Source: JAHBXL01 sp038247555
GTDB lineage: Bacteria > Planctomycetota > Phycisphaerae > Phycisphaerales > UBA1924
DNA: 25,009 nucleotides
Reading direction: 5' to 3'
Assembly (NCBI GenBank): GCA_038247555.1
Contig: JBBRUT010000040.1
Span: forward strand, 1-25,009
A program made the translations under genes and the position numbers. The notes beneath the pieces are model-generated. The model was not told the DNA's origin. It searched no databases and worked only from the letters and a program-made list of their open reading frames with translations. Positions 7,487-14,208 of the stretch are shown in pieces; the stretch's first letter is position 1, and every line of letters starts with the position of its first letter.

Positions 7487-7529
7487 GCCACCAGGAGAGA
7501 GGTGCCACCAGGAGAGCGGCGCCACCCAA
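7479..7529. repeat. Three tandem 17-base repeats (AGAGCGGTGCCACCAGG)
   Basis: Copies at 7479-7495, 7496-7512 and 7513-7529 share the consensus AGAGMGGYGCCACCAGG; the third has diverged at its end. The first copy's 5' part is also the right arm of the palindrome. The array ends two bases before the pilB stop codon. It resembles a small noncoding repeat element, but its genome-wide copy number cannot be judged here. Confidence 0.8.
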
Positions 7530-7531
7530 GA

Positions 7532-9601
7532 TCAGTTGCCGGATTCGGTTGCGCTGAGGATTTCCTGGATGGTGGTGAGGCCGCGGGCGACCTTGGTCAT
7601 GCCGTCGTTTCGCAGGGTGACCATGCCGCGTTCGATGCAGAGTCGGCGGAACTCGGCGACGTTGGGGTTTCGCGCAATGACGTCGCGGAGCTGGTCATCG
7701 ACGGTGAGGAGTTCGTAGATGCCCACGCGGCCGGAGTAGCCGGTGTTGAGGCATCGATCGCAGCCCTTGGGGAGCCAGATTCCGTCGGAGTCCATGCCGT
7801 TCATGCCGAGGAACTCGGCCATCTCCTCGCCGGGTGCTTCGTTGACCTTGCAGTGGACGCAGAGGCGACGGACCAGACGCTGGGCGAGGACAGCGCGGAC
7901 GGCGGCACCGACGAGGAAGGGATCCAGGCCGATGTTGACAAGGCGGGTGATCGATCCGGGGGCGTCGTTGGTGTGGAGGGTCGAGAGGACAAGGTGGCCG
8001 GTGAGCGCGGCCTGCACGGCGGTCTGGGCGGTCTCCATGTCGCGGATTTCGCCGAGCATGATGACGTCAGGGTCCTGGCGGAGCAGGGCCTTGAGGGCCT
8101 TGGCGAAGGACATGCCGATCTTGTCGTGGACCTGGGTCTGGGTGATTCCGTCGAGGTGGTATTCGATGGGGTCTTCGACGGTCGAGACGTTCATCGACTG
8201 CTTGTCCATCTGACGGAGCGAGGAGTAGAGGGTGGTGGTTTTACCCGAGCCGGTGGGGCCGGTGACCAGCACGATGCCGTGGGGCTCATCGATGGCCTTC
8301 TTCCAGATGACCATGGCCTCTTCGGAGAAGCCCAGGTCGTCGAGGCTGACGTTGATGGAGCGGGTGTCGAGGATACGTAGAACGGTCTTCTCGCCGGTGC
8401 CGTTGGGGAGCGTTGACATACGCAGGTCGAGCTTTCGACCGGCGACGGTGCAGCGGATGCGGCCGTCCTGGGGGAGGCGGCGCTCGGAGATGTCGAGGTT
8501 GGCCATGATTTTGAGGCGCGAGGTGATCGCGTTGGCCATTCCGCCGGGGGGGTTCATCATCTCGAAGAGGACGCCGTCGATTCGGAAGCGGACTTTGAGC
8601 TTCTTCTCGGCGGGCTCGATGTGGATATCCGATGCGCCTTCCTTGACGGCGGTCTGGATGATGTAGTTGACGTAGCGGATGACCGGGCTTTCTTCCGCGG
8701 CCTTCTCGAGATCGACTTCCTGTGATTCCTTGGCCTTCTCGACCTGGACATCGCCGTCATCGACCTCGCTGAGGAGTTCGGAGATGTCGACGTCCTTGGT
8801 CTGCTCACCGCCTCCAAGGATCTCGATTGCGGCGCGGATATCCGACGGCGGGACCACGACGAGCTTGACGCCGGTGACGGCGAGACGACGCCGGACTTCG
8901 TCGAGGAGGAAGACGTCGTCGGGGTTGGCGGCGCCGATGATGACGCGGGTTGGCGCGTTGGGGCCGGAGCCGATCTTGGAGGTTCTGAGCGGGAGGACGA
9001 GGTGCTCTTTGCAGAACTCGGGGGAGAGTCGCTGGAGCATCTTGCCGTCAAATCCGCCATCGAGACCTTTGTGGAGATCGATTCGCTCGAAGGGGATGCC
9101 GGAGAAGGCGGCGATGCCGGAGGCGATCTTGACTTCGTCGGCCCCCTGCTCGATGAGGACTTCGGTGAGCCGGCGGCCGGGAGAGGCCTTGACGACCTGC
9201 TGGGCGGCGGTGAGCTGCTGGCTGGTGATAGCGCCGCTCTGCACGAGGAACTCGCCCAGGGGCGTTGTCGCCGCGGCGGGTTCATCGGAGCCGGGCTGGT
9301 AGACGGTGGCGAGCGCCTGGCCGACCGAGGTGCGCGAGGCCTCCGGGCCGCGGACGGGCACGGAGGGATCGTGAGAGAAGGTGACGGATTCGCGGAAAGA
9401 GCGCTGACCGCTGGGGACGGCGGGGAGTGGCGAGAAGGAACTCTCGGCGGTGTCGATGGTGTGCCGGCGGGGCGGGGGCTGGGTGAGATCATCCTGCGGG
9501 GTGAGGAGCGGGCCGCGATGGCGCGTGGCGGCCGAGTCTGGGGCCTTCTCGCCGTCGACTCCGAGTTCGTTCAGGATGTCGTCGATATCAAACTTGCCCA
9601 A
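7532..9601 (-). CDS. pilB: Type IV pilus / type II secretion assembly ATPase (PilB/GspE family)
   Basis: Hexameric cytoplasmic ATPase powering pilin or pseudopilin polymerisation. The 689 residues show an Asp-rich N-terminus, an MshEN/T2SSE-N-like domain (roughly 95-230: GEFLVQSGAITSQQL, RLTEVLIEQG), Walker A GPTGSGKT (448-455), Walker B DPDVIMLGEIRD (510-521, with E518), a His box (GHLVLSTLHTNDAP), and two CxxC pairs (CVHC and CDRC, about 580-616) typical of the zinc site in PilB/GspE. The likely start is TTG at 9601, four bases after the stop of the upstream gene; no closer ATG exists, and the next upstream start would overlap the preceding gene by 131 bases. GAAGAAG before the stop may serve as ribosome site. 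PilT-type retraction is unlikely because of the N-terminal domain and zinc site. It is the last gene of the pil operon. Confidence 0.93.
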   Translation of the reverse strand: MGKFDIDDILNELGVDGEKAPDSAATRHRGPLLTPQDDLTQPPPRRHTIDTAESSFSPLPAVPSGQRSFRESVTFSHDPSVPVRGPEASRTSVGQALATVYQPGSDEPAAATTPLGEFLVQSGAITSQQLTAAQQVVKASPGRRLTEVLIEQGADEVKIASGIAAFSGIPFERIDLHKGLDGGFDGKMLQRLSPEFCKEHLVLPLRTSKIGSGPNAPTRVIIGAANPDDVFLLDEVRRRLAVTGVKLVVVPPSDIRAAIEILGGGEQTKDVDISELLSEVDDGDVQVEKAKESQEVDLEKAAEESPVIRYVNYIIQTAVKEGASDIHIEPAEKKLKVRFRIDGVLFEMMNPPGGMANAITSRLKIMANLDISERRLPQDGRIRCTVAGRKLDLRMSTLPNGTGEKTVLRILDTRSINVSLDDLGFSEEAMVIWKKAIDEPHGIVLVTGPTGSGKTTTLYSSLRQMDKQSMNVSTVEDPIEYHLDGITQTQVHDKIGMSFAKALKALLRQDPDVIMLGEIRDMETAQTAVQAALTGHLVLSTLHTNDAPGSITRLVNIGLDPFLVGAAVRAVLAQRLVRRLCVHCKVNEAPGEEMAEFLGMNGMDSDGIWLPKGCDRCLNTGYSGRVGIYELLTVDDQLRDVIARNPNVAEFRRLCIERGMVTLRNDGMTKVARGLTTIQEILSATESGN

Positions 9602-9605
9602 GGTA

Positions 9606-10352
9606 TTACTTCTTCTTCTTGGCGCCTTTGGGGTCGTTGGAAGCGTCGAGGGAAACGGAGAAGACCTGGCCGCGGGAGTCGATGTCGACGGCTCGGGAGT
9701 GGATGGCTTTGACGGTGAAGAGCTCGGCGAACTCATCGCCGACGCGGTAGAGGTCGCCGTTGATTCTCACGACACCGGCGTTGCCGGTGGAGTCGGCGCC
9801 CATGATGCCGTTGATCTTCATGCGGGAGATTTCGTTCTCGACCATTTTCTTGTGCGCTTCGGAGTCGCGGCGCATGCGCTCCTGGCGGGCACGCTCGGAG
9901 GCGGCGGTCTGGTCCTCGGTGGCGGGGACGACTTCCTCGCCCAGGAGGTCGGCGAGGAGGAAGGGGTTCTTCTGGACTTTGTCGGCGGGGACCTGGCAGG
10001 TGATGTTGGTGGAGGCGAGGTCCTTGAGGATGCGTTTGTGGTCGGCGGTGCTGGAGCCCGGGGACTTGGTGACGTCGTAGTCGGGCATCTTGGTGGTGGC
10101 GAAGGCGGCCATGGGGCCGATGCCTGCCTGGCGCATTCCGTAGACGATGCCGCAGCCGGCGGCGAGGAGGACCACCAGCGCGATCGTCTGGGTGGATTTC
10201 CAGGCCTTCCGCGGGGCCTGCGCGGCGTCGCTGACGGCGTTGTTGTCGGCGCCGGGGGACATGGCTTCGAGGCGGAAGGTGCCGCCGATGACTCCGTCTG
10301 GAGTGGCTTCGGCCGGGGCGTCGGGGTCGGGTGCTGCGTTGAAGTTGGTCAC
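9606..10352 (-). CDS. Single-pass membrane protein, PilP/GspC-like
   Basis: A 248-residue protein with a disordered acidic N-terminus, one membrane helix (about 54-72), a periplasmic linker, a charged helical stretch (about 148-180, ASERARQERMRRDSEAHKKM), then a compact beta-rich end with INGIMG, VRINGDLYRVGDEF and VFSVSL (about 184-236). The last part resembles the small beta domain of PilP and the GspC homology region, which contacts the secretin. The position after pilO is where pilP normally stands, but PilP is usually a lipoprotein and no lipobox is seen here, so the helix is a GspC-like feature. The GTG start overlaps the pilO stop (GTGA), with GGGAG about 10 bases before, so translation is probably coupled. 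Function is inferred mainly from position and topology. Confidence 0.75.
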   Translation of the reverse strand: MTNFNAAPDPDAPAEATPDGVIGGTFRLEAMSPGADNNAVSDAAQAPRKAWKSTQTIALVVLLAAGCGIVYGMRQAGIGPMAAFATTKMPDYDVTKSPGSSTADHKRILKDLASTNITCQVPADKVQKNPFLLADLLGEEVVPATEDQTAASERARQERMRRDSEAHKKMVENEISRMKINGIMGADSTGNAGVVRINGDLYRVGDEFAELFTVKAIHSRAVDIDSRGQVFSVSLDASNDPKGAKKKK

Positions 10353-10897
10353 TGGTTGTCGCTCCCTTCGCCTTCGTAATAGATTGAGAGAACGAGCTTG
10401 GTCTTCATCTCGCCGTCGACCTTGTCGGAGCGGACGATGGAGAAGTCGGGGATCCGCATGATGCGGGGCAACTGCTCAAGCTCGAGGAGGAACTGGTAGA
10501 AGCCGTCGAAGTCTCCGGTGATCTCGATATCGATGGGCTGCTCCATCGCGAGGCCGGCGGGTGAGGTCTTGTCGGACTTCTTGAACTGGGGGACACGGAG
10601 GCTGCTCTTGCCGGCAAGGCTGGAGACCTGACGGAGGACGTTGTCCATCTCCTTGGTGCCGGGGAGGCGGGCCTGGATGGCTTCGATCGCGAGCTTGACC
10701 TGGTCGTTGGCGCGCGCGAGGTCATCGGATTGGGCGGTGGCCTGGCGGAGCTTGTCGAGCATCGCCTGCTTGTGATCGATCTCTTTCTTGGCCTTCTCGA
10801 TCTCGATGTTCTGGGGCTTGAAGACCAGGAAGTAGGAGGCGATGGGGAGTGTGAGCAGCACTGCGAAGAACAGGAGCTGCCGGATGGCGGTGTTCAC
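10349..10897 (-). CDS. pilO: Type IV pilus alignment protein PilO
   Basis: Bitopic inner-membrane protein that pairs with PilN in the alignment subcomplex. Its 182 residues match the family: a membrane helix (about 7-26), a coiled coil (about 30-78, IEIEKAKKEIDHKQAMLDKL), then a ferredoxin-like fold with the conserved PIDIEITGDFDGFYQFL (121-137) and RIMRIPDF. The GTG start abuts the pilN stop (TAA then GTG) with GGAG about 8 bases ahead inside pilN, so translation is probably coupled. The identification is strong because the PilO core motif and gene order agree. Confidence 0.93.
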   Translation of the reverse strand: MNTAIRQLLFFAVLLTLPIASYFLVFKPQNIEIEKAKKEIDHKQAMLDKLRQATAQSDDLARANDQVKLAIEAIQARLPGTKEMDNVLRQVSSLAGKSSLRVPQFKKSDKTSPAGLAMEQPIDIEITGDFDGFYQFLLELEQLPRIMRIPDFSIVRSDKVDGEMKTKLVLSIYYEGEGSDNQ

Positions 10898-11764
10898 TTA
10901 GCGGTCTCCTTCGACGCCGGCGCGGGCGGCGTCGGTATCCTCGCGCGGGTGGGTAGGGTCCATGGGGTCGACAATGAGCGGGCGTGCGGTGGTGTTTGCA
11001 CCCGGGCGCGGCGGGAGGCGGGGGACCTGGAGGGGCTCGATGTGGCGGGCGTCGGCGTTGTTGCGGAGGGAGGCTTCGATGCGGAACTTCCGCATGTTGA
11101 CGTCCTCGATCTTGACATCGCCTGAGTAGAGGATCTCGACCTTGTCGAGGAGGGGGCAGTCGCTGAGCGCACGGTGGTAGTCGGCGACTTCCTCATCTGC
11201 GCCGGCGAGGCCGAGGATCTCGAGCCTGAACTCAAAGCGCGGGGCCTGGGGCTTGGGGGGCGCGGGCTTCTCGGCGTCTTTGGCGGGCTTTGCGCCGGGA
11301 CGGGCGGAGGCGAGGGAGCGGGTCTGGGTGCCCTTTGCGGGCTCGGGCTTGGCCTTGGATTTGGGTTCGACGTGCCGCTTGCTCTTGAGGTTGAGCTCGG
11401 TGAGCGTGAGATTCTGGGGCATGCGGTTGATCATCTCGGCGAGGAGGATCGAGCGCGGGACCTTCTCGATCAGGGCGGTGGTGACCTCGGCCTTCTCGAG
11501 CATCTCCTGTTTCTGGGCCTCGAGGACCTTGAGCTGCTCGATCTTCTTGGTCTCGGTCGCGTATTCCTGGTTGATTTCCTGCTGCCGCTGCTTGACGGTC
11601 GACCACTGGCGGTTGGTCACGAAGAACGCGCCGACCACGCTGAGGGTGACGACGACGAAGAGGAAGACGGCGATGGCGAGGTTTCGGTTCTCCGCCTTTT
11701 TCTCGATGTAGTCCTCGGGGAGGAAGGACCCGCCCGAGCCGGGGCGGCGGTTGTGAAAGGTCAT
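10898..11764 (-). CDS. pilN: Type IV pilus alignment protein PilN
   Basis: Bitopic protein whose short cytoplasmic tail docks onto PilM. The 288 residues show FLPEDYIEKK (14-23) at the place of the conserved N-LLP motif, a membrane helix (about 28-50), a coiled coil (about 53-95), and a PilN-type periplasmic domain interrupted by a Lys/Pro/Ala-rich linker (about 128-175). FRLEILGLAGADEEVADYHRAL (179-200, part) is the later core. A Pro-rich tail of about 45 residues extends the usual family length. I chose the ATG at 11764 because AGGAG lies 7 bases upstream and the docking motif follows 13 residues later; a longer reading would overlap pilM. The gap to pilM is 38 bases. Confidence 0.9.
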   Translation of the reverse strand: MTFHNRRPGSGGSFLPEDYIEKKAENRNLAIAVFLFVVVTLSVVGAFFVTNRQWSTVKQRQQEINQEYATETKKIEQLKVLEAQKQEMLEKAEVTTALIEKVPRSILLAEMINRMPQNLTLTELNLKSKRHVEPKSKAKPEPAKGTQTRSLASARPGAKPAKDAEKPAPPKPQAPRFEFRLEILGLAGADEEVADYHRALSDCPLLDKVEILYSGDVKIEDVNMRKFRIEASLRNNADARHIEPLQVPRLPPRPGANTTARPLIVDPMDPTHPREDTDAARAGVEGDR

Positions 11765-11802
11765 GAGAAACTCCTGATCGCGGCGGGACGGAGGGGCTTG
11801 GT

Positions 11803-13098
11803 TCAGAGGTCGGTAGGACAGAGCGAGAGGCCAAAGGCCACGGCCCAACCGGGCTGGGGCTGGGAGAAATCGATGCCGGCGCACGGCTCCTTGCCGGTGC
11901 GGGCCATGCGGGCGAGGGGGTCTGCGACCTGCGCGGGGAGGCGGAGGCGTTTGGCGATGTGCTGGCAGAGGCCGCGATGGCGGGACTCGCCGCCGACGAA
12001 GATGGCGCGCTGGACGCGTTTGCCGGGGAAGATGGCTTCGTAGTAGCGCATGCAGCCGGCGATCTCGTCGGTGAGGATCTCGAGCTGGTCGGTGAGATCG
12101 AACTCGGGGCCGACCAGACCTGCATCGGGCTGGAGGCGGATGTCGGCGGTGAAGCCCGCGGGCGTCATGCCGGAGCGGCGGTCCTCATCGACGAGGAGGG
12201 CGACTTGGTCATCGTCGGGCTGTGCGGGGCCGCGGGCACGCTGGGCGTGCACACCGGTGGCCGAGAGGCTGGCCGCGCCGGGAGTCTTGGGCGCGGGCAT
12301 GGGGATGGCGACGAGCTCGGCGGAGGTGAGCCTGCGGCTTCGGGCGTCGGCGATGTTGACATCGAGCATGCGGGCGACGGCATTGTCGAGTTCGCGTCCG
12401 GCCATGGGGATCGACTTGGCGAAGACCAGATCGCCGCCGTGCCCGATCGAGACCTTGGTGGTCCCGTGCGCGAGATCGAGATAGAGCGTGGCGAGCTTCT
12501 GGTCTTCGGCGCGGCGATTGACGTGGTCGAAGGCGGTGAGCGCGGCGGTGAACTCGGGGTGCATTCCGACGCACTCAAGGCGGGCATCGCGGACGGCCTG
12601 CATCATGCGGGAGATGAGGTCACGCGCGGCGGCGAGGCAGATGACTTCGGTCTTGCCGCCTGCACCGGAGCCCTGCGGGAGCGCACCGTCGACCAGGACG
12701 TGGCGGTAGATGAGCGTGTCGGGGGTGCAGCCAAGGTGCTGGGAGATGGCGGCCTCGACGACGGCCTTGAGCTCGACCCCATCGGAGCGGGGGAACTGCA
12801 TGTGCTTGCAGAACATTTGCGCGGCGGGGATTGCGCAGACGGCGCGGCGGCCCTTGAAGCCGGCCGAGCGGATGACCTTGGGGAGGGCCTGGAACTGGAA
12901 GGCAAAGCGCTTGGCGGCGTCGTCACGGATGTTTTCGGGGACCTCGGCGACCGCCGCGGCGACCAGTGCGGGCGCATCGCCGCCTTCGATCTGAAGGACT
13001 TTGAGGCTGGAGACGCCAAAGTCGATCGCGATCGGGCGAGTTCCGCCCGAGAAGTGCCCGAGCGCGGCTGTCTTCATGCGACCAAACGAGAACGCCAT
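11803..13098 (-). CDS. pilM: Type IV pilus actin-like protein PilM
   Basis: Cytoplasmic actin/FtsA-fold ATP-binding protein of the pilus inner-membrane complex. In 431 residues the phosphate-1 motif is IAIDFGVSSLKVLQI (23-37), the 1B/1C region has AIPAAQMF and ISQHLG, the phosphate-2 motif is LYLDLAHGTTKVSI, and the adenosine motif is AIFVGGESRHRG near the end. Between the actin-fold halves, at about 255-335, there is a Pro/Ala-rich, poorly family-like insertion. It is first in the operon and the ATG at 13098 follows GGAGG by 9 bases. That ribosome site forms one arm of a hairpin, described separately. Confidence 0.92.
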   Translation of the reverse strand: MAFSFGRMKTAALGHFSGGTRPIAIDFGVSSLKVLQIEGGDAPALVAAAVAEVPENIRDDAAKRFAFQFQALPKVIRSAGFKGRRAVCAIPAAQMFCKHMQFPRSDGVELKAVVEAAISQHLGCTPDTLIYRHVLVDGALPQGSGAGGKTEVICLAAARDLISRMMQAVRDARLECVGMHPEFTAALTAFDHVNRRAEDQKLATLYLDLAHGTTKVSIGHGGDLVFAKSIPMAGRELDNAVARMLDVNIADARSRRLTSAELVAIPMPAPKTPGAASLSATGVHAQRARGPAQPDDDQVALLVDEDRRSGMTPAGFTADIRLQPDAGLVGPEFDLTDQLEILTDEIAGCMRYYEAIFPGKRVQRAIFVGGESRHRGLCQHIAKRLRLPAQVADPLARMARTGKEPCAGIDFSQPQPGWAVAFGLSLCPTDL

Positions 13099-13107
13099 AG
13101 CCGGGTG

Positions 13108-13121
13108 CCTCCGTGCGGAGG
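13108..13121 (-). promoter_or_regulatory. Hairpin containing the pilM ribosome-binding site
   Basis: On the minus strand the bases read CCTCCG-CA-CGGAGG, a perfect six-base inverted repeat. The second arm holds GGAGG, the Shine-Dalgarno site of pilM, 9 bases before its ATG. Pairing of the arms would hide the ribosome site at the head of the pilus operon. The sequence is certain; a regulatory role is inference. Confidence 0.5.
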
Positions 13122-13293
13122 GGCGTGCATGAACATTGCACCGCCTCCGCGGGTCGTGAATCGACGCGGGGGCGGGGGATGTTGAGATGGGATGTTGCGG
13201 GGGGCGGGGGGAATGGTCGGCTCGCCCGGAGCAGGCGGCCCAGACGGCGCGACCGGCGCGGTTGACAGGGCGGTAGGTGGGGGGTCCGAGAAC

Positions 13294-14022
13294 CTATGGC
13301 GAGCAGATGGCGGCGGTGAGTTCGGCAAGCTTGCGGAACGCGAGGGGGATATCCCAGTGCTGACGGGGGCGGTCGCCGGTGGAGTTGCTGATGATGCGCA
13401 TCTCGGCGAAGGGGAGCGCGGGGTGGAGGCGCGCGAGGGTGTGGGCGATGGCCGCGCCCTCCATGGCTTCGGCGATGGCGGAGGATCGATCGCGGATGGC
13501 GGCGGCGAGAGGATCGGTGCCGGAGCACGTTGAGACGGTGGCGATGGGGCCGGCAGAGTGGGCCAGGGGGGAGAGGGCGGCGAGGAGCGCGGGGTGAGCG
13601 GGGATTGCGGTGCCGGTGAATGGGCCGAGGGGGAAGCCCATGTCGGGGACGCTTTGGAAGCCGGTGGGGGTGAGGACACCTTCGTCGGCGTATGCGCTGG
13701 AGGTGGCGAGCACAGCGGAACCCAAGGGGAGGGCCGTGAGCGGCCGGAGTGCGCCGGCGATACCGAGGTTGAGGATGAGGGCGTGGCGCTGGGGGTCGGC
13801 CCTGAGCGCGGTGGCCGCGGCGGCGTTGACCTTTCCGACGCCGGTTTCGAGGAGATCGATGTTCGGGGTGATGGGCGTGAGGGGCCAGTTGCTCGGTGCG
13901 GGGCCGGCAGCGGGGGAGGCGGAGAGGCGAAGGCCGGAGCAGATGGCGGCGGCTTCGGCGGGCGCGGCGACCACGATGAGGATGATCTGGCCGTGAAGCA
14001 GGTGGGAGAGGGGTCCTGGCAT
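13294..14022 (-). CDS. mqnB: Futalosine hydrolase
   Basis: Cleaves futalosine to dehypoxanthine futalosine and hypoxanthine in the alternative (mqn) route to menaquinone. The 242 residues carry the nucleoside-phosphorylase/hydrolase fold with family features: TGVGKVNAAAAT (60-71), LNLGIAGAL (84-92), YADEG (111-115), MEGAAIAH (187-194, with E188), and ISNSTGDR (211-218) followed by WDI. The YADEG and GDRxxxxWDI signatures favour MqnB over MTA/SAH nucleosidase. The ATG at 14022 lacks a clear Shine-Dalgarno site; upstream extension adds Pro-rich sequence only. It is divergent from the adaptor gene and upstream of pilM on the same strand with a 195-base gap, so it is probably a separate unit. No other mqn gene is in the window. 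Confidence 0.85.
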   Translation of the reverse strand: MPGPLSHLLHGQIILIVVAAPAEAAAICSGLRLSASPAAGPAPSNWPLTPITPNIDLLETGVGKVNAAAATALRADPQRHALILNLGIAGALRPLTALPLGSAVLATSSAYADEGVLTPTGFQSVPDMGFPLGPFTGTAIPAHPALLAALSPLAHSAGPIATVSTCSGTDPLAAAIRDRSSAIAEAMEGAAIAHTLARLHPALPFAEMRIISNSTGDRPRQHWDIPLAFRKLAELTAAICSP

Positions 14023-14208
14023 CGCCGGGAGCGTATGGTGGGGAGGAACATCTGGCTTGGGGGGCGGCACGAAGCCAGAAGATCGGTGATGTTCGGCTTT
14101 CCTACGGCCTGAGTGCCAACCGGACGACGTCTGGCCGGTTCAAGGACATATGGCCGATCGGTGGATCGGCGGACGCTGGAAGACAGAAGCACAGGATTGA
14201 GGCATTCG

